Of a stretch of DNA of 46,529 bases, positions 8,508-17,509 are shown in pieces. Position 1 is the stretch's first letter; every line of letters begins with the position of its first letter. Location: contig CAJXYI010000019.1 of assembly GCA_913063435.1 (NCBI GenBank), positions 1-46,529 on the forward strand. The letters are read 5' to 3'. This DNA is from an uncultured Actinomycetales bacterium (GTDB taxonomy: Bacteria; Actinomycetota; Actinomycetes; S36-B12). The notes beneath the pieces were generated by a model. That model saw nothing but the letters and a program-made list of their open reading frames with translations, was not told the DNA's origin and searched no databases. The translations under genes and the position numbers were made by a program.

Positions 8508-11084
8508 ATGGGCTCCGATCTCAGCGACTCCGCACCTGCCGCTGAACCTCAGCCACGAGAGGGAGCTACACCTGACTACCCGGCCGGCTGGGAGGCGGAC
8601 GTCGTTCTGCGCGATGGCCGGACCGCACGACTGCGACCGATCCGCCCCCAGGATGGCCTGGGACTGGCATCGTTTCACTCCCTCCTGAGCGATCAGACGA
8701 TCTATTTCCGCTTCTTCGCTCCCCATCCCACGCTCAGTGAATCCGAACTGCACAACTTCACCCATGTCGATCATCGCGATCGTGTCGCGTTCGTCGTGGT
8801 CATGAAGGACGAGATCGTCGGGGTGGGCCGATACGACCGCATCAGTGCCGATGAGGCCGAGGTGGCCTTCGTCATTCGGGATGACCATCAGGGCCTAGGG
8901 ATCGGTTCCTTACTGCTGGAGCATCTCGCGGCAGCGGCCAGGGAGCAAGGCATCGGTCGGTTCGTCGCCGAGGTGCTTCCGGCTAACGCCCGGATGCTCG
9001 CGACATTCCGCTATGCAGGTTTCCAGGTTGTCCAAGGCTATGACGAGGGAGTGGTCTCCCTATCGCTGGACATCGAACCGACGGGACACTCAGACGCCGT
9101 TCGCGATGCGCGGGAGCAGCGCAGCGAGGCCCGGTCGCTGTTCCCGCTGCTGCGACCCCGCTCGGTGGTCGTGGTCGGCGCATCCCGCAAGCCCGGAACG
9201 GTCGGTCACGTGCTGCTCAAGAACCTGATCATGAGCGGATTCCCCGGTTCCGTCTTCGCGGTTCATCCCTCCGCCCACCAGATACTCGGGGTGACCTGTC
9301 AGCGCAGCCTCGACGAAATCGACGAGATTCACGATGGTGACGTCGACCTCGTCGTGGTTGCAGTCGCGGCGGAGGAAGTGCCGGGTGTCATCGAATCAGC
9401 AGCCCGCATCGGTGCTCGCGGTGTGGTCGTGGTGTCCAGTGGTTTCGATGATCGTGATTCATCCCACGGCGTCACGACACCAGCCCTAGCAAGGCTCGCT
9501 CGCGATGCAGGCATGCGTTTGCTCGGCCCAGCAGCATTGGGCATCGTCAACACGGACCGGGAAGCGTCGCTGAACGCTTCACTCCTGGATGCCATGCCGC
9601 GTGCAGGAACTATTGGATTCTTCTGCCAGTCCGGTGCCCTCGCAGTGGACATCATGAGACGGATGGAGACTCGTGGGCTCGGGGTGAGTGACTTCGTGTC
9701 CGCGGGGCATCGAGCCGACGTGTCGGGCAATGACCTTCTGCAATTTTGGGAGGAAGACGAGTTCACCCATTCGGTGATGCTCTATTTGGAGACCGTGGGC
9801 AATCCACGGAAATTCGCGCGTCTGGTGGAACGCACGGCACGACACAAACCCGTGGTCGTCCTCCGGACAACAGGAGCACGAACTCCTGCAACCGCGCCTG
9901 TGCAGACATCAACCTCGAGCGGCACTGACGTGCCTGCTCACGCATACGACCAGATCATCTCCGATACCGGTGTCATCGAGGTGGCCTCCTTGGATCAGCT
10001 ACTCGATGTTGCAGAGGTGCTCCAGATCCGAGGTGGCTTGGGTAGTGGCCGCATCGGGCTGGTGGGCAACTCTGAAGCCGTCGAGATCCTTGCTCGTAAC
10101 GCGGCCGAGCAATGGGGACTGGATTGCCTGTCGGAGTCTCGAATACTTTCGCGCAGCAGCAGCCCCCATCGATTCCGTCGATACCTCGATGAGACCGTTC
10201 GAGACCCGCAGGTCGACATCGTCGTCGCCTTGTACGTTCCGCCGATCGAATCAACGGATAACGATTCTCAGGCGCGTGCTCTGATCACCGAGTTGGCAGC
10301 GACTGTAGCCAAGCCCATTGTCGCGGTCGTCCTGGGCTGGAACGCCACTGCGTTGCGCGAGACGGTTCACGAACGCGTCGGAGCTGTATTGCCCATCTTC
10401 ACTGACGTAGAAAATTCGATGGCAGCCATCGGCCGAGTAGCCGCGTACACGCGATCTGTTGCTGACCGCGACGCGAATGAGACCGCTTCGATTCCCGTTC
10501 CCGGATGCGACTCGATGGCGGTCCGCGCGACGATTGCCCAACTCATAGAGGATTCGGGCGAAGTCGACGGAGCCAGGTCGTATATCGACGTAATCGGGGA
10601 ACAGACTGGATCGTTCTTCGCCGACTATGGCCTACCTGCTTGGCAGGAGGCCACCTATGGCATTCAGCAAGAAGCTGTCCGAATCACTGCGACTCGTGAC
10701 GGATTGCTGGGCCCCGTGGTGAGCGTGGGGCTCGCCAGTCCGATCGCCGAGGCACTGGGTGATCGTCACTACTCGCTCGCACCTCTCACCGAGCATCAAG
10801 CATTACGTCTCGTTCGGCGTTCGGCACTGTCCTTACTCGACGGCGACGGGACGAACACGGAAGTTGCTCAGGAACGCCTTGGGCACATGGTGAGGCGAAT
10901 TGCCGCACTCCTGCATGACCATCCCAGGATCGATGACATCGAGGCTGTTTTCGAGCCGGTCGACCCGCCCGACGGATGGAGTTGCCGGATCGGCCGCATT
11001 CGGATCGCGATCGGGTCGGGGGACCGACTCTGGGGAGCCCGCAGTTTGAGCCGACTTTCCCAGGCGACAGGATGGGCACCATGA
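8508..11084 (+). CDS. GNAT acetyltransferase fused to NDP-forming acyl-CoA synthetase-like domains
   Basis: An 858-residue fusion related to the protein lysine acetyltransferases that control acetyl-CoA synthetase (PatA-like, GNAT at the N-terminus). Residues about 25-185 are the GNAT domain, with the acetyl-CoA loop DDHQGLGIGSLLLEHL. From about residue 210 comes a CoA-binding Rossmann domain (PRSVVVVGASRKPGTVG). Succinyl-CoA-ligase-like domains follow (GFFCQSGALAVDIMRRMETR, then HRADVSGNDLLQFW). The C-terminal ATP-grasp part is degenerate: the usual lysine and HKTDVGGV-like segments are missing. This suggests a ligand-sensing rather than a catalytic synthetase half. It heads a four-gene coupled operon. 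Confidence 0.87.
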   Translation: MGSDLSDSAPAAEPQPREGATPDYPAGWEADVVLRDGRTARLRPIRPQDGLGLASFHSLLSDQTIYFRFFAPHPTLSESELHNFTHVDHRDRVAFVVVMKDEIVGVGRYDRISADEAEVAFVIRDDHQGLGIGSLLLEHLAAAAREQGIGRFVAEVLPANARMLATFRYAGFQVVQGYDEGVVSLSLDIEPTGHSDAVRDAREQRSEARSLFPLLRPRSVVVVGASRKPGTVGHVLLKNLIMSGFPGSVFAVHPSAHQILGVTCQRSLDEIDEIHDGDVDLVVVAVAAEEVPGVIESAARIGARGVVVVSSGFDDRDSSHGVTTPALARLARDAGMRLLGPAALGIVNTDREASLNASLLDAMPRAGTIGFFCQSGALAVDIMRRMETRGLGVSDFVSAGHRADVSGNDLLQFWEEDEFTHSVMLYLETVGNPRKFARLVERTARHKPVVVLRTTGARTPATAPVQTSTSSGTDVPAHAYDQIISDTGVIEVASLDQLLDVAEVLQIRGGLGSGRIGLVGNSEAVEILARNAAEQWGLDCLSESRILSRSSSPHRFRRYLDETVRDPQVDIVVALYVPPIESTDNDSQARALITELAATVAKPIVAVVLGWNATALRETVHERVGAVLPIFTDVENSMAAIGRVAAYTRSVADRDANETASIPVPGCDSMAVRATIAQLIEDSGEVDGARSYIDVIGEQTGSFFADYGLPAWQEATYGIQQEAVRITATRDGLLGPVVSVGLASPIAEALGDRHYSLAPLTEHQALRLVRRSALSLLDGDGTNTEVAQERLGHMVRRIAALLHDHPRIDDIEAVFEPVDPPDGWSCRIGRIRIAIGSGDRLWGARSLSRLSQATGWAP

Positions 11085-11662
11085 GCGACACCCTCAGGAT
11101 GCAGTTGCGCTCCGATATCGAACGAAGCGGGTATTACCCCGCTCTCGTCGCCGATGCGCTGGACACGGCGATCGTGGGTGAGAACCTCGTCTCCTATGTC
11201 GTCCATCACGAGGCGGCATTCGACCGCGATCAGTTGCGTCGCCATGTCACCGTGCTGGCATTGACCCCAACCCGGTTGATCGTCGGGCACACCGACGAAC
11301 ACGGCCCCGATGAGACCTGCCCCCACCCCTACGCCACCGCATCCACCGAAGCGGTTCGCCTTGAACGAGTCGACTCCGTGGTCGTCACCCGTGTGGTGGC
11401 GAATCCAGCGACACATCACGCCGGTGGGCCGACACGGGAAGTGCTGCTCACCATCGGATGGGGAGCGGTCAGTCGGATCGACCTCGAACCCGCTGGATGC
11501 TCGGACCCGGCGTGCGAGGCTGATCACGGGTACACGGGAGCGGCGAGCAATGATGACCTGTCCCTTCGCGTATCCGAGGCAGCGGATGGGCCGGAGGTCG
11601 TGGCACAGGCCCTGACTTTCGCCGCAGCCCTCTCGGAAGCGACGGCTGCCCGGCTCCGCTGA
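11081..11662 (+). CDS. DUF5998 family protein
   Basis: A 193-residue actinobacterial protein of unknown function. It begins MSDTLRMQLRSDIERSGYYP, followed by ALVADALDTAIVGE. The mid part, HVTVLALTPTRLIVGHTDEH, looks like a beta-rich fold. The ATG at 11081 overlaps the preceding stop as ATGA; an in-frame ATG at 11072 is less likely. Its stop overlaps the next start as TGATG. Translation of the first three genes is thus probably coupled. The family name is recalled, not searched. Confidence 0.8.
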   Translation: MSDTLRMQLRSDIERSGYYPALVADALDTAIVGENLVSYVVHHEAAFDRDQLRRHVTVLALTPTRLIVGHTDEHGPDETCPHPYATASTEAVRLERVDSVVVTRVVANPATHHAGGPTREVLLTIGWGAVSRIDLEPAGCSDPACEADHGYTGAASNDDLSLRVSEAADGPEVVAQALTFAAALSEATAARLR

Positions 11663-12789
11663 TGTTCGTTGCGCCCCCAGCCCCCGATTACGACGGGGGA
11701 TCACTGGCCTCGGTGCTGCCGTCGGTAGGCGCAGCACTCGCGGTGCCCGGCTACTGGGACCTTCTGGGTCTCGGGGATGGATTCCGACGTGTCGTCGTCG
11801 TACTGATCGATGGTCTGGGTCTTTCCGGCCTTACCGCCCATTCGGATCAGGCTCCATTCATGAACGGGGCTGACGTTCGCGGGATCCACGCCGCGGTGCC
11901 GACGACCACGCCCACTGGTCTCGCGAGTCTGGGTACCGGCTCACCGCCGGGAGCGCACGGCCTCGTGGGTGCGTCGTTCATGGTCGAGGGTCACCACGGG
12001 CTCCTCCACCCGCTGCAGTGGCAGGACCAGCCTTCGCCGCATGTCGTACAACCCGAACCGACCATGCTGGAGCGGTTGTCCCAACGGGGTGTCGAAGTCA
12101 CCAGCATCGGTCCTCGTGCCTATGAAAAATCGGCTTTGACGCTCGCTGCCCTTCGTGGCGGAACATACCGCGGGGCCGATAGCGTCGGCGAAAGGCTCGC
12201 GGAGTTGTTAGCCGCACGGACCCCGAGCGTTCCTGCGCTGACCTATGTGTACTGGCCCGATCTCGACCGAACGGGGCACGGCCACGGAGTCGACTCCGAT
12301 CATTGGCGTCAGGAATTGGCGCACGTGGACTACATCGTCGAACGCATTGCCGCGTTGTGTACACCGGATGATCTGCTGCTCGTCACAGCCGATCACGGCA
12401 TGGTCGATGTGGATCCGAAGAACCGCATAGAGATCGATGAGATTCCAGCGTTACGCCACCACGTGCTGAATATCGGTGGCGAACCGCGTTGTCGATTCAT
12501 CTACACCCGTGTCGGGCATGAGCAGGAGGTGGCCGCTGTCTGGCGCGAGAGCCTGGGGGACTACGCCTGGATCATGACACGGGATGAGGCGATAGCCGCT
12601 GGCTACTTCGGGACGACGGAACCGGTCGTCGCTGATCGGATCGGTGGAGTCATCGCCTGGGCGAAGGATGCTTGGTCGTTGAGTTCGATGTCGACCGATG
12701 CGAGGGTGTCGCGTTTGCGCGGCCAACACGGGTCGCTCACCGCCCCGGAGGTCGAGATTCCGCTGATCACCATGACCGGGGGAGCATAG
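11662..12789 (+). CDS. Alkaline phosphatase superfamily phosphodiesterase/nucleotide pyrophosphatase
   Basis: A 375-residue metal-dependent phosphodiesterase-like protein. Metal- and substrate-site motifs are VVVLIDGLGLSGL (first Asp), the nucleophile region AVPTTTPTGLASLGTG, then YVYWPDLDRTGHGHG and LLLVTADHGMVDVD with the Asp/His ligands. There is no signal peptide, so it should act in the cytoplasm. The substrate cannot be told from sequence. It starts on the last base of the DUF5998 stop, and its own stop abuts the thymidine kinase start with no spacer. Confidence 0.87.
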   Translation: MFVAPPAPDYDGGSLASVLPSVGAALAVPGYWDLLGLGDGFRRVVVVLIDGLGLSGLTAHSDQAPFMNGADVRGIHAAVPTTTPTGLASLGTGSPPGAHGLVGASFMVEGHHGLLHPLQWQDQPSPHVVQPEPTMLERLSQRGVEVTSIGPRAYEKSALTLAALRGGTYRGADSVGERLAELLAARTPSVPALTYVYWPDLDRTGHGHGVDSDHWRQELAHVDYIVERIAALCTPDDLLLVTADHGMVDVDPKNRIEIDEIPALRHHVLNIGGEPRCRFIYTRVGHEQEVAAVWRESLGDYAWIMTRDEAIAAGYFGTTEPVVADRIGGVIAWAKDAWSLSSMSTDARVSRLRGQHGSLTAPEVEIPLITMTGGA

Positions 12790-13467
12790 GTGGCTGAACT
12801 CGTGTTCTTCTCGGGGACCATGGACTGCGGCAAGTCGACCCTGGCGCTTCAGACCGACCACAATCATGCTTCGCGGGGCCGGTCAGGCCTGGTGTTCACC
12901 CAGCATGATCGAGCGGGACAGTCGACCATTTCCAGTCGGCTGGGACTGACTTCCCCCGCACGTGAAGTTCTCGCCGATCTGGATTTCCATGCCCTGATCG
13001 TGAATGAACTATCCGCAGGGCGTCGGGTGGACTACCTGATATGCGACGAGGCTCAGTTCTATACCTCGGACCAGATCGATCAACTCGCGCTCATCGTCGA
13101 TTCACTGAACGTCGACGTGTTCGCCTTCGGCATTCTCACCGACTTCCGAACGCGACTATTCCCTGGCTCGGCGCGCCTGATCGAACTCGCCGACCGTGTC
13201 GAAGTGCTCCAGGTCGCGTCCCTGTGTTGGTGCGGGCGACGGGGGACTCACAACGCACGCACGGTCGACGGGGTGGTGGTGATGGAAGGTGATCAGGTCG
13301 TGGTGGGGGACATTGGAACCGGGGTCGTCAGTTACGAGGTGCTGTGTCGAGAACACCACCGTCGCGGTGTCACAGCCGCGGGCTCCGGCCGTGAGCACCA
13401 CTCACGCCAGCCGTTGCCATTCCACGATGATGCTGGAGTACTGGAGAAGTTTCCGACGCAGGAGTGA
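12790..13467 (+). CDS. tdk: Thymidine kinase
   Basis: Phosphorylates thymidine to dTMP in pyrimidine salvage; 225 residues. The P-loop is FFSGTMDCGKSTLAL, the Walker B/DEAQ motif is YLICDEAQFYTSDQ, and the lasso/zinc region shows LCWCGRRGTHNAR with a later CREHH. The Cys-x-Cys plus Cys-x-x-His set replaces the usual two CxxC pairs of the zinc site. The GTG start follows the preceding stop directly. The C-terminal 30 residues (from about GSGREHHS) extend beyond the usual core and look unstructured. Confidence 0.94.
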   Translation: MAELVFFSGTMDCGKSTLALQTDHNHASRGRSGLVFTQHDRAGQSTISSRLGLTSPAREVLADLDFHALIVNELSAGRRVDYLICDEAQFYTSDQIDQLALIVDSLNVDVFAFGILTDFRTRLFPGSARLIELADRVEVLQVASLCWCGRRGTHNARTVDGVVVMEGDQVVVGDIGTGVVSYEVLCREHHRRGVTAAGSGREHHSRQPLPFHDDAGVLEKFPTQE

Positions 13468-13507
13468 GGCGGGGATGATCGGTTCGACCGCAGCAGAGGG
13501 CCGAATC

Positions 13508-14296
13508 TCACTCTTGTGCGTTTGAGCCGAACAAGATCTCATCCCAGGTCGGAACACTCGCTCGGCGTCCGCGTTTCGTCGGCCGTGTCGTCTCGGGCTG
13601 CGCATCAGGTTCGCCCTGCTGTCGGGTGGCGTGAGAGGGGCCGGGGGGTTCCTCGCTCGCCTGGTCATCTTCGGTTTTCTCGGCTTTGGTCCTTCGGGGG
13701 GTACTGGGCACCTTCTCGGCCTCGCGTCCACCGTTGGGACCGTCGAGCAGTGCTCGTGCCGTGTCGTCATCAGCTCGAACGAGTGACTCCCGTGGATCGA
13801 AGATCCAGGTCGCGACCTGATCGAGGTTTCCCGATGGATACGAACTCAGCACCTGCCACAGGCCGTCCTCGCGCAGCCAGGCATCCCAGCGAATCTCCTC
13901 GGGCTCGAGGCCACTCGCCTCGACCGCACTCGCCACGACGACATCGAGTGGTCGTTCCCCGAGGTGCGAGGAGATCACCGTGCGTCGAGCCTGATCGCAG
14001 GTGTATGCGCGGTCAGCGAGCGGCGGACCGGCGAATCGCTCGATCTTCTCCACCGGAACGCCATACTCTTCGGCGAGGTCGCCCACCGTCGCACCCGTTC
14101 GCAGGCGCGCCTGGATCTGTCGGGGGCTGAACGTCGTATTCAGGGCTATCTCCCGTTGGCCGGTGGGTTGTCCGTCGAGTCGCATGGCCGCCATCAGTCG
14201 TGAATCGACGAACACGGAATGCTTCCTGCCGCGTGAGTCTGCCAGGAGCAGCTGCGATCCGTCCTGCGACAGGCCGAGAAAGCGCAATTCCGCCAT
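13508..14296 (-). CDS. sepH: SepH, actinobacterial cell-division protein (DUF3071)
   Basis: SepH stimulates FtsZ assembly in actinomycetes. This 262-residue copy has the N-terminal DUF3071 domain (MAELRFLGLSQDGSQLLLAD) with a helix-turn-helix-like segment (SPRQIQARLRTGATVGDLAE), residues 1-170. A charged, low-complexity linker follows, and the conserved C-terminal motif SVPTWDEILFG ends the protein. A strong GAAGGAGG Shine-Dalgarno precedes the ATG. It converges with thymidine kinase. Domain order and tail motif make the call secure. Confidence 0.9.
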   Translation of the reverse strand: MAELRFLGLSQDGSQLLLADSRGRKHSVFVDSRLMAAMRLDGQPTGQREIALNTTFSPRQIQARLRTGATVGDLAEEYGVPVEKIERFAGPPLADRAYTCDQARRTVISSHLGERPLDVVVASAVEASGLEPEEIRWDAWLREDGLWQVLSSYPSGNLDQVATWIFDPRESLVRADDDTARALLDGPNGGREAEKVPSTPRRTKAEKTEDDQASEEPPGPSHATRQQGEPDAQPETTRPTKRGRRASVPTWDEILFGSNAQE

Positions 14297-14488
14297 GCGC
14301 GGCCTCCTTCTCGCAGGTCATTGTCGAAGGTTCTGTCGTCGTTGGACACTCTGTGCCGGCAGTCGCATCGGCCGATCCTGGCCGTCCGGCCCCCTTCGAT
14401 GGAGCCGACGACGCATCAGGCACGCTCTCCGCCAGCCCGCCCATTGTGGTGCATCACCCCCGACCGGACGGCACGGGGCTGCTACGGG

Positions 14489-15718
14489 CTAGGAGTGACG
14501 ACCGAGGTCTCCGACGGTGGCACGGTCCCTGGGTTGGAGGAAACGTGCGGCAGATAACGCCAGCGCGATGGTGGCCACGCCGGCCGCCGCTGTCAGGGCG
14601 TAGCCGGATCGAGGTCCCGAGGCGTCGATGAGAGCGCCCGTGACGGCAGCGGACAGTGCAACCCCGGCACCGAGTCCTGTGGTGTTGACCCATGCGAGAC
14701 CCTCGGTGAGTTGGTTGTCGGGAACGACGGTCGACACCAGGTAGTTCGTCATGATGAGGACGGGCGCGACGGCAAGACCGGCAAGGACAGCCACGATGCT
14801 CAAGGGAAGCACCCCGTCTACGAACGGGAAGGGAATCGTGACCAGGGCGAGCGCACCCGCGCCGATGAGCAGCTGCCGGACCGGACGGGTTTCCCTTGGG
14901 TTCCACGCACCGAAGAGCACTCCACCGATGAGCGAGCCGGCGGCATAGAGCGCGAGGATCAAACCGGCCGCAGCCGGAACGCCGAGTGCTTCGGCGGCCG
15001 CGACGGTAGCGATTTCGAGGGAGCCGAACACGGCTCCCAGAGCGATCATGATGAGCGTCAACCAGATGAGTCCGATATTGCGCCACGCCGGCGATCCGGT
15101 CGCGCGCACGTCATGCACGGGAGGTTCGCTGCGCCGGTGGCTGATCAACAGCAGCGTCCCGGTCAAGACCAGGAGCGCTGCCGCGAGGAGCGGCGCGGCC
15201 GGCGTGACCGCGATGGCCAGGATCGTGGCCAGAGGGGGACCGGTCACGAAAATGACCTCGTCGAGGATGCTCTCCCAGGCGAACGCCGCTCGAAGCCGCC
15301 CCGAGGCGCCCACCGCGTGAATCCAGCGGGCCCGAACGAGTGATCCGCTGGCGGGTTGTGTGGCACCTGCCAGCAGAGCCAGGGCGATCAGCGCGGCAGT
15401 GGGCCAACCGAGCAGAACGGCGACCACGAATCCGACCAGGCTGGGGACGTGGATGGCGATGATCAACGAGACAACGGATCGCTGTCCCCACCGATCGACG
15501 AGTCGCGCGGCAACAGGGGTTGCGATCGCAGATGCGACAACGTAGGCGCCCGTGAGTAGCCCTGCGGTGGCGTAGCTGCCACGCTGGGCACTCACGAGGA
15601 GGACGATTCCCAGCCCGACCATCGATAGCGGTAATCGGGCGATCAGCGCCGAAAGGCTGAACCACAGCGCGCCCGGCTCTCGTAGCACGCTCGCGTAGGG
15701 GGTGATGACCGATCTCAC
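14489..15718 (-). CDS. MFS transporter
   Basis: A 409-residue major facilitator with about 12 hydrophobic helices and no signal peptide. The loop 2-3 motif appears as TPVAARLVDRWGQRSV. Substrate is unknown; actinobacterial relatives are usually annotated as efflux proteins. The GTG at 15718 lies 6 nt downstream of a TAGTCT -10 box, which supports this start and a leaderless mRNA. The 192 bp between its stop and sepH showed no recognisable gene. Confidence 0.85.
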   Translation of the reverse strand: MRSVITPYASVLREPGALWFSLSALIARLPLSMVGLGIVLLVSAQRGSYATAGLLTGAYVVASAIATPVAARLVDRWGQRSVVSLIIAIHVPSLVGFVVAVLLGWPTAALIALALLAGATQPASGSLVRARWIHAVGASGRLRAAFAWESILDEVIFVTGPPLATILAIAVTPAAPLLAAALLVLTGTLLLISHRRSEPPVHDVRATGSPAWRNIGLIWLTLIMIALGAVFGSLEIATVAAAEALGVPAAAGLILALYAAGSLIGGVLFGAWNPRETRPVRQLLIGAGALALVTIPFPFVDGVLPLSIVAVLAGLAVAPVLIMTNYLVSTVVPDNQLTEGLAWVNTTGLGAGVALSAAVTGALIDASGPRSGYALTAAAGVATIALALSAARFLQPRDRATVGDLGRHS

Positions 15719-15724
15719 CAGGTG

Positions 15725-15730
15725 AGACTA
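15725..15730 (-). promoter_or_regulatory. -10 box of a probable leaderless transcript
   Basis: On the minus strand TAGTCT is followed by 6 nt and the GTG of the MFS transporter gene. No Shine-Dalgarno is visible. Confidence 0.6.
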
Positions 15731-15809
15731 GCCGAGCGGCACCGCCGGCCGGCTCCGGTGGGATGCTGGTGCACGCCCGCAATCTCGCTTTGCGCACAGA
15801 GGTGGATAC

Positions 15810-16718
15810 ATGCCGGATCAGGACCCAGAGCGTTCCCTACCTGCTGCTCACATCGTAGGTGGTGTCTCGCTGGCGGATTTGGGAGCGATGACGGTCGAGA
15901 TCGCTGAAGCGGTCGCATCGTTCGCCATCGAGGAACGCCCGCAGGAGCTGATCCAGCATACGAAGTCGTCGGCTACCGACATCGCCACTCAGATGGACGC
16001 CGCCGCCGAGGCAATGGCACGTCACATGATCAACGAGCGACGCCCCGGGGATGGGATCATCGGCGAGGAGGGGACCAACGACGCAGCGGGGAATGGGCTG
16101 ATATGGATCGTGGACCCGATCGATGGGACCACCAACTATCTCTATGGCCTTCCCGCGTGGGCGGTGAGTGTGGCCGTCATGTTCGAGGGCCGTACCGTCG
16201 CGGGATGCGTGTGCGCCGCGGAACTGGACATGACTGTCTTCGCCGTGCTGGGCAGTGGGGCGTGGATGCGTCGGCGAGGTGAGCGGAACCGACTCGCGGT
16301 CTCAGGCCAAAGCGATCTGTCTCGATCCTTGATCGGGACTGGGTTCGGCTATTCCCAGCAGCGGCGTGCAGGTCAGGGGCAGATGGTTGCTGGGATTCTT
16401 CCGCAGGTCCGTGATATCCGTCGCGTCGGAGCTGCATCGATTGATCTGTGCTGGGTTGCAGCGGGACTGCTCGACGGGTACTACGAACTCGGGCTGCACT
16501 CATGGGACTTCGCCGCGGGCGCGTTGATCATCGAGGAAGCCGGCGGGGTCATCTCAACGCTGGACGGCCGTTCCGTGTGGCCCGGATCCCATTCGCAAAC
16601 CGATCTGTCCCGCGAGTGGGACACCATTGTCGCTGCCGGCCCCGGCATTCACGCGGATCTCATGCAGCTCATCCAGGGCTGCGATGCCGAATGGAGCCCC
16701 GGCCTCGATGAGGTCTGA
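15810..16718 (+). CDS. suhB: Inositol monophosphatase family protein (SuhB-like)
   Basis: A Mg2+-dependent phosphatase of 302 residues. Motifs are the metal ligand segment GIIGEEG, WIVDPIDGTTNYLYGLP (DPxDGT), and the C-terminal SWDFAAGALIIEEAGG. Likely substrates are inositol 1-phosphate or related sugar phosphates; sequence alone does not distinguish them. GAGGTGG precedes the ATG by about 5 nt. A suhB gene (Rv2701c) occupies the equivalent place near sigA in mycobacteria, which supports orthology. Confidence 0.88.
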   Translation: MPDQDPERSLPAAHIVGGVSLADLGAMTVEIAEAVASFAIEERPQELIQHTKSSATDIATQMDAAAEAMARHMINERRPGDGIIGEEGTNDAAGNGLIWIVDPIDGTTNYLYGLPAWAVSVAVMFEGRTVAGCVCAAELDMTVFAVLGSGAWMRRRGERNRLAVSGQSDLSRSLIGTGFGYSQQRRAGQGQMVAGILPQVRDIRRVGAASIDLCWVAAGLLDGYYELGLHSWDFAAGALIIEEAGGVISTLDGRSVWPGSHSQTDLSREWDTIVAAGPGIHADLMQLIQGCDAEWSPGLDEV

Positions 16719-16728
16719 GGGAGGAGTC

Positions 16729-17247
16729 TCAATCAAGCCTGCGTAGATCTGCGCGATACCAGTGACTGTTGCGGATGTAGATGTCGACGGCCGACCGGAT
16801 CATCTCGGGATCAGGAGGCGTGTCCGAAACCTTGGCTGGCACTCCTCGCGCCTGATGGAAATCGGGGATGCCCATGCCCGGTGGAACAAGAGCCTGCGCT
16901 GCAACCAGGCTGCCACGCCCGATGTGCGCACCGTTGAGAACGACAGCTCCCGAACCGATCAGGGATTCGGACTCGATGCGACATCCTTCCAAATGAACGC
17001 GGTGACCGATCACGCATCGATCAGCGATGACGGTGTCCCAGGTCGCGGTGCAGTGGATGATGGTGCCATCTTGAATCGACGTTCCCGCACCCACGACGAT
17101 GCGACCATGATCCCCCCTCAGCACGGCCCCGGGCCACACTGAGCATTCCGTACCGATCGAGACATCACCGATCAATACGGCGTCGGGGTGGATGAAGGCC
17201 GAAGGATCGATGGTGGGCTCTCGGTCGGCAATGGCGTACAACGGCAT
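16729..17247 (-). CDS. Gamma-class carbonic anhydrase-like hexapeptide-repeat protein
   Basis: A 172-residue left-handed beta-helix protein. Hexapeptide repeats run through PDAVLIGDVSIG, VWPGAVLRGDHGRIVVG and later turns. The three histidines expected to bind metal are in TIIHC and IGHRVHLEGC. The ATG at 17247 is chosen because it begins the conserved PLYAIADREPTIDPSAFI segment and has GGGAGG 9 nt upstream. Members include active carbonic anhydrases and YrdA/PaaY-like proteins, so catalysis is likely but not certain. It converges with suhB. Confidence 0.86.
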   Translation of the reverse strand: MPLYAIADREPTIDPSAFIHPDAVLIGDVSIGTECSVWPGAVLRGDHGRIVVGAGTSIQDGTIIHCTATWDTVIADRCVIGHRVHLEGCRIESESLIGSGAVVLNGAHIGRGSLVAAQALVPPGMGIPDFHQARGVPAKVSDTPPDPEMIRSAVDIYIRNSHWYRADLRRLD

Positions 17248-17278
17248 GGGGTCGACCTCCCGATCAGGACTGAAGCGA

Positions 17279-17302
17279 GGTTTATCTGAGAGGAAGTAAA
17301 CC
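17279..17302. promoter_or_regulatory. Inverted repeat upstream of the carbonic anhydrase gene
   Basis: GGTTTA and TAAACC form a perfect 6-bp inverted repeat with a 12-nt centre. It lies about 32 bp upstream of the carbonic anhydrase ATG, in the divergent gap shared with the DUF4193 gene. AGCGAGG flanks it on both sides as a direct repeat. It could be an operator or an mRNA hairpin. The rest of this 262-bp gap shows no clear gene. Confidence 0.3.
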
Positions 17303-17509
17303 AGCGAGGGTCGCGAACACCACATCGCTAGGCATGCTGGACGACGCTGGTCGAGTGACTGATCAACCTGCCTGCCACGCACCGCCTGGCGTGAGGCACA
17401 ATGAGCGCCCGACGAGGCTGTCACATAATCGAGCGGGTGGGGCTGCCGAGTCGACAGGGTCCCGACCAGACTTACCAGAGCGAACAGATGGGGAGTGGGC
17501 AACCAGGCT

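Noticed and set aside
14711-15343. Plus-strand open frame (210 codons) across the MFS gene
   Set aside because: Highly charged, low-complexity translation antisense to a clear 12-helix transporter; a codon-bias shadow.
17495-17509. Upstream GTG as start of the DUF4193 gene
   Set aside because: The family begins at MATDYDAPRK, encoded from the ATG at 17510; the five extra codons are not family-like.
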